The notes below the pieces were generated by a model. It did no database searches. It was not told the DNA's origin and was given only the letters and a program-made list of their open reading frames with translations. Shown one piece after another: positions 14,658 through 22,843 of a stretch of 40,562 nt of DNA. The DNA is from an uncultured Collinsella sp. (GTDB lineage Bacteria > Actinomycetota > Coriobacteriia > Coriobacteriales > Coriobacteriaceae), in NCBI GenBank assembly GCA_902475445.1, contig CABRZN010000008.1:1-40562 (forward strand), read 5' to 3'. The position numbers and the translations under genes are program-made. How positions within the stretch are numbered: the first letter of the stretch is position 1; every line of letters begins with the position of its first letter.

Positions 14658-15377
14658 ATGCCTACGCCCAAAAATGCACCGCTTTACCAGCAGATTTATG
14701 ACGAAATCAAGGACGCGATCGAGAAAGGTGTTTATGCACCCAAGGAGCGTATTCCGTCCGAGCTTGAGCTAGCCGAGCAGTACGACGTGAGCCGCATTAC
14801 GGTGCGCCGCGCCGTCGAGGAGCTGTGCTCCGATGGCTACCTGGTTAAGCAGCAGGGCCGTGGCACCTTTGTCTCCACGCCGCACATCAACCGCCAGTTC
14901 CACGCTTCGACGCTGCAGACGTTTACCGCGCTGTGTGCCGATAATGACATGAAGGCGGGCGCGCATGTGGTCGATCGCCAGATTGTGCCGGCACGTCAAA
15001 ACGAGATGGAGTTCTTTGGCCTGCAGAAGGACGCGCTGCTGCTGCACATCAAGCGCGTGCGTACGGCCGACGGCGAGCCCATTTTTGAGGAGAACATCTT
15101 TGTGCCGTTTGACGCCTACCGTGAGCTGTTGACGGCCGATCTTGAGGACAAGTCGATTTTTGCCGAGGTCGAGCGTGTTGGCGGAACGCCGATTGTCTCG
15201 GTTGGCTACCGCACGGTCGAGGCCGTTCGTGCCAATACCGAGCAGGCGGCCGAGTTGGGCATTGCTCCGCACGATCCACTGCTCAACCTGCGTGCCGGCT
15301 TTATCGGCCCCAATGGCGAGCCGGTCCTGATGGGTAAGCAGTACTACGTGGGATCGCGCTACGTTATGGTCATGTAA
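14658..15377 (+). CDS. GntR/HutC-family transcriptional regulator (regulator 2)
   Basis: A 239-residue GntR protein: winged helix at about 10-75 (RIPSELELAEQYDVSRITVR, wing QQGRGTFVS) and UTRA effector domain at about 85-235. No deglycase or transporter is adjacent; YitT lies upstream and recQ downstream. The nearby CGTTATATACG motif links it to the PTS 1, EamA and deglycase 4 promoters, none of which except the last has another adjacent regulator. I infer that it may be the distant regulator of PTS 1. The ribosome-binding site is weak. Structured element B begins immediately at the stop codon. Confidence 0.9.
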   Translation: MPTPKNAPLYQQIYDEIKDAIEKGVYAPKERIPSELELAEQYDVSRITVRRAVEELCSDGYLVKQQGRGTFVSTPHINRQFHASTLQTFTALCADNDMKAGAHVVDRQIVPARQNEMEFFGLQKDALLLHIKRVRTADGEPIFEENIFVPFDAYRELLTADLEDKSIFAEVERVGGTPIVSVGYRTVEAVRANTEQAAELGIAPHDPLLNLRAGFIGPNGEPVLMGKQYYVGSRYVMVM

Positions 15378-15530
15378 GTTACGCGGTTTTACCAAACCGC
15401 GTAACGGCTCGACGCCAGAGCGGCAATCTGCCTTTCAACTTCGGCGGCATGATCAGAAGATCAATGCCGCCTCGTTTCAAGGCACCTTGCTCGCTCTGGC
15501 GGGCTTTCGCTGACATTGCCAAAACATCGA
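15378..15530 (+). repeat. Structured intergenic element, copy B (possible RNA structure)
   Basis: The same architecture as copy A with different stem bases: P1 GTTACGCGGTTT (15378-15389)/AAACCGCGTAAC (15394-15405), loop TACC; P2 CGCCAGAGCG (15413-15422)/CGCTCTGGCG (15492-15501) plus GCAA/TTGC; P3 TGCCT (15429-15433)/AGGCA (15480-15484); P4 GGCGGCAT (15443-15450)/ATGCCGCC (15464-15471) capped by GATC-AGAA-GATC. The tail GACATTGCCAAAAC is shared. Changes at P1-P4 relative to copy A keep base pairing. Confidence 0.75.
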
Positions 15531-15539
15531 CTACCCATA

Positions 15540-15611
15540 GAATGAGCATGGATAATCTCCCGTTTTTGGCTTGGTGACGGGCTCAAAGTGGGAGATTATC
15601 CACGCTCATTC
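15540..15611. repeat. 22-bp inverted repeat upstream of recQ
   Basis: Arms at 15540-15561 and 15590-15611 pair with one mismatch (core GGATAATCTCCC/GGGAGATTATCC). The sequence after it, AAAATCCACGCTCGTCC (15615-15640 region), recurs as AAAATTCACGCTCGTCC near 31424. Together with element B it fills the 358-bp gap before recQ. Confidence 0.7.
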
Positions 15612-15735
15612 GGAAAGTGTCTAAAAATCCACGCTCGTCCCCTTCGGATTGCGTAGCCCATCGCTGGTGGCCGTGCGGCACCGGTCCGCGTGGCGGCGTA
15701 TAATCGGCGGCAGATGACTTAGACGTTAGGAAACC

Positions 15736-17700
15736 ATGACCGATAGCATGCAGCAGATGGCGCTCGACACGCTCGGCGCCTATTTTGGCTACACCTCGTT
15801 TCGCCCGGGGCAGGACCGCATGGTGGATGCGATTCTTGCTGGCCGCGATGCGCTCGGCGTTATGCCCACAGGCGCCGGCAAGTCTATCTGCTACCAGGTG
15901 CCCGCGCTCATGCTGCCCGGCATCACCTTTGTGGTGAGCCCGTTGCTGTCGCTTATGGAGGACCAGACCCGTGCGTTGCTCGCGGCGGGTGCGCGGCCCA
16001 GCTATCTCAACTCCAGCCTTACGCCGGCTCAGCAAAATACCGTGCTCAAGCGGGCGCGCGAGGGCCGCTATCAGCTTATGTATGTGGCACCCGAGCGTCT
16101 GCTCGAGCCGCGCTTTTTAGCCTTTGCGCAGGAAGCCGCGGCGGACGGTGGCATTGGCGTGCCGCTCGTGGCCATTGACGAGGCCCACTGCGTGAGCCAG
16201 TGGGGCCAGGATTTTCGTCCCGCCTACCTGCAGATTCGTGAGTTTATCGATTCGCTGCCGCGGCGCCCGATCGTGGCGGCGTTTACCGCCACGGCGACCG
16301 AGCGCGTGCGCGCGGACATTCAGCAGATGCTCGGCCTGCAAAATCCCGCGACGGTAGTGACGGGCTTCGATCGCAAGAACCTCTACTTTGGTTGCGAGGA
16401 GATGGGCGACAAGGCCAAGACCGCCTGGGTGCGCGACTACGTGATCGCGCATTCGAGCGAGAGCGGCATCGTGTATTGCTCGACCCGCAAGACGGTCGAC
16501 GCGCTGGCCGCGGAGCTTGCCGAAGCGCTGGGCCCCAGCGGCATTCGCATTGGCCGCTACCATGCCGGCATGGGTAATGACGCCCGCCGCCAAAGCCAGC
16601 GCGCCTTTATCGACGACGATATCCAGGTGATGGTTGCCACCAACGCCTTTGGCATGGGCATCGACAAGCCCAACGTGCGCTACGTGATCCACAACAACGT
16701 GCCCGAGAGCATCGAGGCCTACTACCAGGAGGCGGGCCGCGCCGGCCGCGATGGCGACCCGGCCAGCTGCCACCTGCTGTGGAACGGCAACGATTTTCGC
16801 ATGCGTCGCTTTCTGATCGATCGCGGCGATGCCGCCGATGAGGCGCTCGACGACGAGCAGCGCGCGTGGGCGCTCCAGAATCGATATCGTCTGCTCAGCC
16901 AAATGGAGGGCTACTGCAATACCACCGGCTGCCTGCGCGAATACATGCTGCGCTACTTTGGCGACGAGGCCGCGGCCGGTGCGGGCGCCACCGCCACGGA
17001 CGACGCCGAGGGCTGCGGCAACTGCAGCAACTGCCTGACGCAGTTCGAGGTCGAAGACGTCACCGATATGGCCCGCGCCGCTGTGCACTATGTGGCCACG
17101 CGTCCCATGCGCTTTGGCAAGTCGCTGATCGCCGATGTGCTCCACGGCGGCAACACCGAGCGCATTCGCCAGATGCATCTGGACGAGGACCGCGGCTACG
17201 GTGAGCTGTCGAGCGAATCGGTCGGGCGCATCAAGGACATCATCGGCCAGCTGTGCGGCCGCGGCTATCTGGCCACCTCGCAGGGGCAGTACCCGGTCGT
17301 GGGCCTGGGCCCGCGCGCCGGTGAGGTCGAGGACGAAGCGTTTGCCTTTACCGTTAAGCGTCGTGCGTCCAAGCGCAAGGCCTCGGCCCGCGCCCGCCGT
17401 GCGGTGGATTTGCTGCGCGAGGAGGCCGAGCTGGATCAGCGACCGCGCGTGGGCGACGACGCCGAGCTGTTTGAGCGCCTGCGCGCCCTGCGCAAGGAGA
17501 TCTCGACCGAGCTGGAGATGGCGCCGTACATGGTCTTCTCCGACAAGGCCCTGCGCGGCCTGTGCCGCCTGCGCCCGCAGACGCGCGACGAGCTGATCCA
17601 GGTCAACGGCATTGGCGAGAAAAAGGCCGACGCCTTTGGCGAGCAGTTTATGGCGGCAATTGAAGAGTTTGAGTCCGAGCATGCGCGGGATGGAGCGTAA
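15736..17700 (+). CDS. recQ: ATP-dependent DNA helicase RecQ
   Basis: A 654-residue 3'-5' DNA helicase acting in recombination and repair. Motif 0 is FRPGQ near residue 22; Walker A is PTGAGKS (44-50, K49); the DEAH box is D148-H151, followed by the aromatic loop CVSQWGQDFRPAY. Helicase motifs V/VI include FGMGIDKPNV and QEAGRAGRDG. The zinc-binding part of the RQC region shows YCNTTGCLREYML and CGNCSNC, separated by an Ala/Gly-rich insert. An HRDC domain ends the protein (about 570-650, LIQVNGIGEKKADAFGEQF). The start has TTAGGAAACC upstream. The stop is only 2 bp before the next GntR gene, an uncommon neighbour for recQ. Confidence 0.97.
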   Translation: MTDSMQQMALDTLGAYFGYTSFRPGQDRMVDAILAGRDALGVMPTGAGKSICYQVPALMLPGITFVVSPLLSLMEDQTRALLAAGARPSYLNSSLTPAQQNTVLKRAREGRYQLMYVAPERLLEPRFLAFAQEAAADGGIGVPLVAIDEAHCVSQWGQDFRPAYLQIREFIDSLPRRPIVAAFTATATERVRADIQQMLGLQNPATVVTGFDRKNLYFGCEEMGDKAKTAWVRDYVIAHSSESGIVYCSTRKTVDALAAELAEALGPSGIRIGRYHAGMGNDARRQSQRAFIDDDIQVMVATNAFGMGIDKPNVRYVIHNNVPESIEAYYQEAGRAGRDGDPASCHLLWNGNDFRMRRFLIDRGDAADEALDDEQRAWALQNRYRLLSQMEGYCNTTGCLREYMLRYFGDEAAAGAGATATDDAEGCGNCSNCLTQFEVEDVTDMARAAVHYVATRPMRFGKSLIADVLHGGNTERIRQMHLDEDRGYGELSSESVGRIKDIIGQLCGRGYLATSQGQYPVVGLGPRAGEVEDEAFAFTVKRRASKRKASARARRAVDLLREEAELDQRPRVGDDAELFERLRALRKEISTELEMAPYMVFSDKALRGLCRLRPQTRDELIQVNGIGEKKADAFGEQFMAAIEEFESEHARDGA

Positions 17701-17702
17701 CG

Positions 17703-18458
17703 ATGGTAGCCGATAGCAAGACCGACCGTACTGACGTGTCCGCCGTACCGCTGTACCAGCAGGTCATGGACGACCTAAAGGGCGAGATCGCGCGCGGTGT
17801 GTACCCTGCCGGCTCGCGCATTCCTTCCGAGATGGAGCTCGCGAAGTCCTATGGCGTGGGACGCGTCACCGTGCGTCGCGCCATCGAGGAGCTGTCGCGT
17901 GCGGGGTATCTCAACCGCCAGCAGGGGAGGGGCACCTTTGTGTGTGCGCCCAAGCTCAAGCGCAAGATTCGCCAGAAGGGTGACGTCCAGAGCTTTACTG
18001 AGGGTTGTGCTGCCAACGACATGGTGCCGGGTGCGCGTCTGGTGTCGCGCACGGTGGTCGCGGCGACGCACGAGGATGCGGCGTTCTTTGGCGTGGAGCC
18101 CGGCTGCGAGCTTATCGTGGTCGAACGCGTGCGCACAGCCGACGGCATCCCTGTCATGCTCGAGAACAACGCCTTTGTGCTCGCCGACCATCCCTACCTG
18201 CAGACGCTTGCCGACAAGGACCTCACGGACAATTCCATCTTTGCGCTCGTTGCCGAGCATTCGGGTCGCGCGCCGCTCAAGTCCGACCCCTGCACCGTGG
18301 AGATTGCGCTTGCCGATGCTCAGACGGCCCCGCTGCTGGAGGTGCCGGTCGGTGAGCCGCTCTTCTATATGGAGGCCTACTTTACCGACGCCGGTGGGCG
18401 CCCTCTGTTGCTCGGCCGCCAAAAGATCGTGGGCTCGCGCTACGTCTTCGACATCTAA
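17703..18458 (+). CDS. GntR/HutC-family transcriptional regulator (regulator 3)
   Basis: A 251-residue GntR protein with a winged helix at about 15-85 (RIPSEMELAKSYGVGRVTVR, wing QQGRGTFV) and a UTRA domain at about 95-250. It resembles regulator 2 most, including the common ending VGSRYVF/VGSRYVM. The start is 2 bp after recQ, with GATGGAG inside recQ as a possible ribosome-binding site, so it is probably read on the recQ transcript. The deglycase 3 gene follows 144 bp downstream behind a pair of 20-bp repeats, which I take as this regulator's operators. Confidence 0.9.
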   Translation: MVADSKTDRTDVSAVPLYQQVMDDLKGEIARGVYPAGSRIPSEMELAKSYGVGRVTVRRAIEELSRAGYLNRQQGRGTFVCAPKLKRKIRQKGDVQSFTEGCAANDMVPGARLVSRTVVAATHEDAAFFGVEPGCELIVVERVRTADGIPVMLENNAFVLADHPYLQTLADKDLTDNSIFALVAEHSGRAPLKSDPCTVEIALADAQTAPLLEVPVGEPLFYMEAYFTDAGGRPLLLGRQKIVGSRYVFDI

Positions 18459-18467
18459 CGTCCACAG

Positions 18468-18487
18468 ATAGAACAACATAGAACAAC
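18468..18487. promoter_or_regulatory. Putative operator, 20-bp repeat copy 1
   Basis: ATAGAACAACATAGAACAAC is itself a tandem of ATAGAACAAC and matches the copy at 18530 in 18 of 20 bases. It begins 10 bp after the regulator 3 stop codon. Confidence 0.55.
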
Positions 18488-18529
18488 TTTGCTAAGATGA
18501 CTTCACGGGCGTTGTTGCACGTGTTATAA

Positions 18530-18549
18530 ATAGGACAACATAGAACGAC
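18530..18549. promoter_or_regulatory. Putative operator, 20-bp repeat copy 2
   Basis: ATAGGACAACATAGAACGAC lies 53 bp before the deglycase 3 start, and 62 bp from copy 1. TATAAA at 18525-18530 just before it could be the -10 box. Confidence 0.55.
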
Positions 18550-18602
18550 AGCAGGTACGAGCTGCCGTCGCTCAAAACCGCCGCACAAGGAGGAACATCA
18601 GG

Positions 18603-19571
18603 ATGAACGCACATGATCTGGTTCAGGAAATCATCGAGCGCAAAGGCAGGATCAAGAACGTCTTTTGGATCGCTTGTGGCGGTTCGATGATCGACCTGAT
18701 GCCGGCCAACGAGCTGCTCAAGCGCGAAGCCACCACGTTTACCTCGGCGGTCTACACGGCACGCGAGTTTTGCCTGATGGCCCCCAAGAGCCTAGGGCCG
18801 AAGTCGCTCGTCATCGCCTGCAGCCACAGCGGCAACACGCAGGAGGTCGTCGACGGCTGCGAGATGGCGCTGGCCGCCGGTGCCGAGGTCGTTGCCCTCA
18901 CCGACTGCGAGGGCTCCAAGATCGACAACGGCAAGTGGACCACCTGGGTCTACCCCTGGGGCGAGGGCGTGCCGCAGGCCGAGGTGCCGCAGGGCATCGG
19001 CGCTCTGATCGCCGCCGAGCTGCTTGACCAGCAGGAAGGCTACGAGGCACTCGCCGACATGTACGAGGGCCTCAAGCAGATGGATGCGCTGCTGCCCGCC
19101 GCCCGCGAGAAGGTCAACGCCGAGCTGGGCGCCCGCTTTGCCGAGCTCTGCCAGCAGCACAAGTTCTTCTACATCCTGGGCTCCGGCCCCAACTTTAGCC
19201 AGACCTACGCCATGGCCATCTGCTCGCTCATGGAGATGCAGTGGCAGCACTGCTGCTACATCCACTCCGGCGAGTATTTCCACGGTCCTTTCGAGGCTAC
19301 TGAGCCCGGCGTGTTCTACTTTGTGCAGCTCGGATCGGGCGAGTGCCGCCCCATGGAGGAGCGCGCGCTGGCGTTCCTCAACACGCACACCGACACGATC
19401 ATGGTGCTCGACGCGCTCGAGTACGGCGTAGGTGAAGTGCCTGCCAGCGTGCGTTCGTACCTGGAGCCGATCTTCTTCTACGCGATGAGCTGCGAGCTGC
19501 GTGCCGCCCGCGGCAAGGTGTTCGACCACAGCCCCGAGATTCGTCGCTACATGGGCATCGAGCAGTACTAG
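18603..19571 (+). CDS. SIS-domain deglycase, FrlB/FraB/GfrF-like (paralog 3)
   Basis: A 322-residue double-SIS protein. Phosphate-site segments are ACGGSMIDLMPA and CSHSGNTQEVVDG; the latter is the most canonical SIS loop of the four paralogs. E211 (in LMEMQW) and H227 (in GEYFHGPFE) form the conserved 16-residue pair. The C-terminus RRYMGIEQY diverges from paralogs 1 and 2. AAGGAGG precedes the ATG. No PTS gene is attached; the gene forms a unit with regulator 3 just upstream and ends at a bidirectional hairpin. It may use a substrate brought in by one of the two PTS systems here or by a transporter elsewhere. Confidence 0.87.
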   Translation: MNAHDLVQEIIERKGRIKNVFWIACGGSMIDLMPANELLKREATTFTSAVYTAREFCLMAPKSLGPKSLVIACSHSGNTQEVVDGCEMALAAGAEVVALTDCEGSKIDNGKWTTWVYPWGEGVPQAEVPQGIGALIAAELLDQQEGYEALADMYEGLKQMDALLPAAREKVNAELGARFAELCQQHKFFYILGSGPNFSQTYAMAICSLMEMQWQHCCYIHSGEYFHGPFEATEPGVFYFVQLGSGECRPMEERALAFLNTHTDTIMVLDALEYGVGEVPASVRSYLEPIFFYAMSCELRAARGKVFDHSPEIRRYMGIEQY

Positions 19572-19622
19572 GTACCGGGGAAACCATTCGCCTTCGATTC
19601 ACAAGGGCACTGCGTGAGTCAA

Positions 19623-19662
19623 AAAGCGGGTCGCACCGGGAATTTCCGGCGCGGCCCGCTTT
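19623..19662. terminator. Bidirectional terminator between deglycase 3 and the dehydrogenase
   Basis: AAAGCGGGTCGC (19623-19634) and CCGG pair with CCGG and GCGGCCCGCTTT (19651-19662) around a short AT loop. A runs on one side and T on the other allow use in both directions, fitting the convergent genes. Confidence 0.8.
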
Positions 19663-19704
19663 GCATGGCGTCCGTATGAGCGAGGTGCCGCGTCAATCGG
19701 CAGA

Positions 19705-20682
19705 CTATTTGGCGTCGTAGGCCTCGGCGTCCCACCAGTCGAGCTGGGCGATGTTGTCGCGGATGTGCTGGCAGCTCTTGTGGAAGCCCTCGAGCTCATA
19801 CTCGGAAAGGTCGAGCGTGTAGACCTCCTCGACGCCCTCGGCGCCGATCACGCACGGCAGGGAGGTGAAGATGCCCTCCTCGCCATACTGGCCGGTCATG
19901 AGCGTGGAGGCGGAAAGCACGGCGTGCTCGTTGTGCAGAACGGCGGCGCAGACGCGCGCGGCGGAGTTGGCGACGGCGTACTCGGTGCACTGCTTGCCCT
20001 GGTAGGTCACATAGCCGCCCTTGCGTGCAAGCTCCTCGACCTCCATGTGGTCGAAGGCGTACTTGTCGGGGTTCTCGGCCTGAAGCTCGTTGAGGCTCTT
20101 GCCGGCGATGGTTGCGGCCTTAAAGGCGGCCAGCTGGCTAAAGCCGTGCTCGCCGATCATGTAGGCGTCGATGGACTTGGGGCTCACGCCGACCTTCTTG
20201 GAGATCTCGGTGCGCAGACGGGCGGAGTCCAGACCGCAGCCCGAGCCGATGATCTTCTTGGGATCGTAGCCGGTCAGGTGCCACAGCTCGGTGCACACGA
20301 CGTCGCAGGGGTTGGAGATGCTCACGAAGATGCCGTCAAAGCCGGCGTCGACGATGCGCTTGGCAAAGGTGCGGGCGGCGTCGGTGGTAAAGAACAGCTC
20401 GCCGTCGCGGTTGCCGGCGGCCAGCGCGACCTTGCCGGCGGCGTTGACGATGACGTCGCAGCAGGCAAGTTCCTCGTAGTGGTCGTAGCAGTTGACGATC
20501 TTGGTGTTGTACGGGACAAACGAAAGGGAGTCGCGCAGGTCCTGGACCTCGGACGTCACCTTGGCCTCGTTGATATCGCACAGGTACAGCTCATCGGCAA
20601 TGCCCTGCATGAGCAGGCTGTTGGCGACATGTGCTCCTACGTGGCCCTGGCCGACCACACCGATCTTACGCGTCTGGTACAT
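19705..20682 (-). CDS. L-lactate / L-2-hydroxyacid dehydrogenase
   Basis: A 325-residue NAD-dependent dehydrogenase of the LDH/MDH family, reducing a 2-oxoacid such as pyruvate. The Rossmann motif is GVVGQGHVGAHVA (about 8-20); the catalytic Asp/Arg region is GLDSARLR; the catalytic His is in GEHGFSQ. The mobile substrate loop reads AGKVALAAGNRDGEL rather than the classical LDH loop with QKPGE, so a branched or larger 2-oxoacid (as in L-2-hydroxyisocaproate dehydrogenase) is possible. I chose the ATG at 20682, which has GAAAGGA 6-12 bp upstream; an in-frame ATG at 20721 would place that site inside the gene. Confidence 0.88.
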   Translation of the reverse strand: MYQTRKIGVVGQGHVGAHVANSLLMQGIADELYLCDINEAKVTSEVQDLRDSLSFVPYNTKIVNCYDHYEELACCDVIVNAAGKVALAAGNRDGELFFTTDAARTFAKRIVDAGFDGIFVSISNPCDVVCTELWHLTGYDPKKIIGSGCGLDSARLRTEISKKVGVSPKSIDAYMIGEHGFSQLAAFKAATIAGKSLNELQAENPDKYAFDHMEVEELARKGGYVTYQGKQCTEYAVANSAARVCAAVLHNEHAVLSASTLMTGQYGEEGIFTSLPCVIGAEGVEEVYTLDLSEYELEGFHKSCQHIRDNIAQLDWWDAEAYDAK

Positions 20683-20892
20683 ATATGTATCCTTTCGGCC
20701 GAGTTTTTCGCGTCGAACCATTGTAGCGTCCTGTTGCCACTTTGCTAGGCTAAAGCGCTATAGATTTTTGGGCATGCCTTAATCTCTACTTTTGGAGCGA
20801 TTTGGGCCGCTGACGGTATCGCTGGGCGATGTGCTCGCGCGGATGGGGCCGGTCGTTGTACCATAGCTGCAACTGACTCGTAAGGAGCATCC

Positions 20893-21819
20893 ATGCCCAT
20901 TCGCATCCCCGACGCCCTCCCTGCCGCTGCGCAGCTCGAGAGCGAGAACATCTTTGTCATGACCGAGTACCGCGCGCTGCACCAGGACATCCGCCCGTTG
21001 CGCGTGCTCATCCTCAACCTCATGCCCACCAAGATTGCCACCGAGACGCAGATCATGCGCAAACTCTCCAACACGCCGCTGCAGGTGGAAGTGGACCTGC
21101 TGCGCACCAAGACGCACGAGGCCACGCACGTGAGCGCCGGCCACCTGGAGACGTTCTACCGCACGTTCGACGACATCCGCGACATCCACTACGACGGCCT
21201 GATCATCACGGGCGCGCCGGTGGAACAGATGCCGTTCGAGGAGGTCGACTACTGGCCTGAGCTCTGCCAGATCATGGATTGGTCCACCACGCACGTGCAC
21301 TCTACGCTGCACATTTGTTGGGGCGCGCAGGCCGGTCTGTACCATCATTACGGTATCCAGAAGTACGACCTACCGGCAAAGGCGAGTGGCGTATTTGAGC
21401 ATTATCTGGTGAAGCCGCAAAGCCCGCTGGTCCGCGGCTTTGACGACCGTTTCTATGCCGTGCATTCGCGCAACACCGATGTGCGCCGCGAGGACGTGGA
21501 GGCCGAGTCGCAGCTTGAGGTCGTGGCCGTGTCCGATGAGGTTGGCCTGTACATCGTCAAGTCGACCGACAGCCGTCGCTTCTTTGTATTTGGCCACCCC
21601 GAGTACGATACCGACACGCTGCGCCTGGAGTACGAGCGCGATGTGGAGCGCGGGCTCAACCCGGAGGTGCCGGCGCATTACTTCCCGGGCGACGACCCCT
21701 CCGCCGAGCCGCGCAACGTCTGGCGCAGCCAAGCTCAGCTGTTCTACACCAACTGGCTCAACTACTACGTCTACCAGACCACGCCCTACGACCTGGCCCG
21801 CGCCGGCGAGGAGCACTAG
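20893..21819 (+). CDS. metA: Homoserine O-acetyltransferase (MetA family)
   Basis: A 308-residue class I glutamine-amidotransferase-fold enzyme that acylates L-homoserine at the first step of methionine synthesis. The catalytic triad is at the family positions: C142 (ICWGAQAG), H235 and E237 (GHPEYD). Residue 111 is Glu (GAPVEQMPF); in this family Glu111 goes with acetyl-CoA use and Gly111 with succinyl-CoA, so I call it an acetyltransferase although it is usually named for succinyl transfer. TAAGGAG precedes the ATG. No S-box, T-box or other riboswitch is recognisable in the 130 bp upstream. The gene converges with the cyclo-ligase gene. Confidence 0.93.
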   Translation: MPIRIPDALPAAAQLESENIFVMTEYRALHQDIRPLRVLILNLMPTKIATETQIMRKLSNTPLQVEVDLLRTKTHEATHVSAGHLETFYRTFDDIRDIHYDGLIITGAPVEQMPFEEVDYWPELCQIMDWSTTHVHSTLHICWGAQAGLYHHYGIQKYDLPAKASGVFEHYLVKPQSPLVRGFDDRFYAVHSRNTDVRREDVEAESQLEVVAVSDEVGLYIVKSTDSRRFFVFGHPEYDTDTLRLEYERDVERGLNPEVPAHYFPGDDPSAEPRNVWRSQAQLFYTNWLNYYVYQTTPYDLARAGEEH

Positions 21820-21861
21820 GCTGCGATGGTACTGCTGTAGCCGTGGCTGATATGGCGGCGA

Positions 21862-22407
21862 TTAGGCGCTGATGATGTGGGGTAGCGGCAGGTCGTGGGC
21901 ATCGATGGGGATGTGGTCGACGTGCTGCTCGTCAAAGGCGATGCCGATGATTTGGCATGCGGGCGAGAGCATGGACAGGTAGCGGTCATAGCAGCCGCCG
22001 CCGTAGCCCAGGCGCGCGCCGGTTTGGTCGAAGGCCACGAGCGGCACAACAATCATGTCGAGTGCTTCGGCAGGCACGATGGGGAAGCGGTCGCTGTCGA
22101 TGTCCGTGGCCGCGAAGGCCCGCGCGGGGTGGGCGATAAACGGAGCCGCGGACGCATCGTCGGCCGAGAGCATGCACGGATAGGCCACGCGCCAGTCGCG
22201 TTTGGCGGCCGCCGCGGCAAACGCGGCAGGATTGACTTCGGAACCCATCGCGGCATAGACGGCAACGGTGTGCGGTGCCGCGGGATCCGAGCGACCCAGT
22301 CGCTCAACAAGCCGCGCACAGATAACGGCAGACTTCGCCGCCCGCACATCCAAATCAATCGCATCGCGCCGGGCAATCACCGCTCGCCGCAATTTAGCCT
22401 TGTCCAT
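21862..22407 (-). CDS. 5-formyltetrahydrofolate cyclo-ligase
   Basis: A 181-residue enzyme that converts 5-formyl-THF to 5,10-methenyl-THF with ATP, returning folate to one-carbon metabolism. The N-terminal pattern KLRRAVIARRDAI and the ATP-site motif RLGYGGGCYDRYL near the C-terminus are diagnostic. The start at 22407 has AGAGGAGG upstream; an in-frame ATG nine codons earlier (22434) lacks such a site and lies in a palindromic repeat. The protein is rich in Ala and Arg, in keeping with the high GC. No terminator is clear in the 42 bp gap to metA. Confidence 0.93.
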   Translation of the reverse strand: MDKAKLRRAVIARRDAIDLDVRAAKSAVICARLVERLGRSDPAAPHTVAVYAAMGSEVNPAAFAAAAAKRDWRVAYPCMLSADDASAAPFIAHPARAFAATDIDSDRFPIVPAEALDMIVVPLVAFDQTGARLGYGGGCYDRYLSMLSPACQIIGIAFDEQHVDHIPIDAHDLPLPHIISA

Positions 22408-22426
22408 CCCAACCTCCTCTAGCAAA

Positions 22427-22470
22427 CCTGCCAAAAAGTGACAGGCTTATTTTGGCTGGTTTTATCTGGG
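22427..22470. repeat. Palindromic repeat, CCCAGATAAAACC family, copy 3 (inverted)
   Basis: Read on the minus strand this unit starts CCCAGATAAAACCAGCC, has CCTGTCAC in the centre and ends TTTTTGGCAGG, matching copies 1 and 2. It lies just upstream of the cyclo-ligase gene, downstream of hicB. Confidence 0.75.
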
Positions 22471-22513
22471 CAAACGTCGAAGCCGCCACAAAGGCGCCCT
22501 GTCGACGTTGGCT

Positions 22514-22843
22514 TCACAGCGCCGCAGCGATCGCTTCAGTCACAAACTTATTGAGTGACTCACCCTTCTTTGCCGCTGCCAGCGCTGCTTGCTTGTGGAG
22601 CTCAGAGCCCGTTCTTACGTTGAACGAGCCCTTAAAAGCCCGCTCGGGTTCCTTGCCCTTCTCGGCGCAAAACTCAAGGTAATCGTCGACGGCGTCGTGG
22701 AAGCATTGCTCCACTTCTTCAGCCGTGGAGCCTTCAAATACGATTGCGTCCCTAATGCCGGCGACCATACCTGTTAGCACATGCTGTTCGGCATCGAACT
22801 CGACCGGGGCGAAATAACCCTTGTATGCCAAAACGTTACTCAT
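22514..22843 (-). CDS. hicB: HicB-family antitoxin
   Basis: A 109-residue antitoxin that binds HicA and represses the operon. The N-terminal half (YKGYFAPVEFDAEQHVLTGMV, then ST-AEEVEQCFHDAVDDYLEFC) is the degenerate RNase H-like HicB fold; the C-terminal half (FNVRTGSELHKQAALAAAKK then SLNKFVTEAI) is a ribbon-helix-helix DNA-binding domain. I prefer the ATG at 22843 because GGAGG stands 6 bp upstream; ATG 22858 is five codons earlier. The start overlaps the hicA stop by 8 bp, showing translational coupling in the order toxin-antitoxin. Confidence 0.92.
   Translation of the reverse strand: MSNVLAYKGYFAPVEFDAEQHVLTGMVAGIRDAIVFEGSTAEEVEQCFHDAVDDYLEFCAEKGKEPERAFKGSFNVRTGSELHKQAALAAAKKGESLNKFVTEAIAAAL

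Noticed and set aside
16117..17682. 521-codon open frame on the minus strand inside recQ
   Set aside because: Antisense to RecQ helicase, RQC and HRDC domains; no recognisable motif.
20760..20892. Methionine-related riboswitch upstream of metA
   Set aside because: No S-box, T-box or SAM-II-like pattern could be recognised in the 130 bp before the gene.
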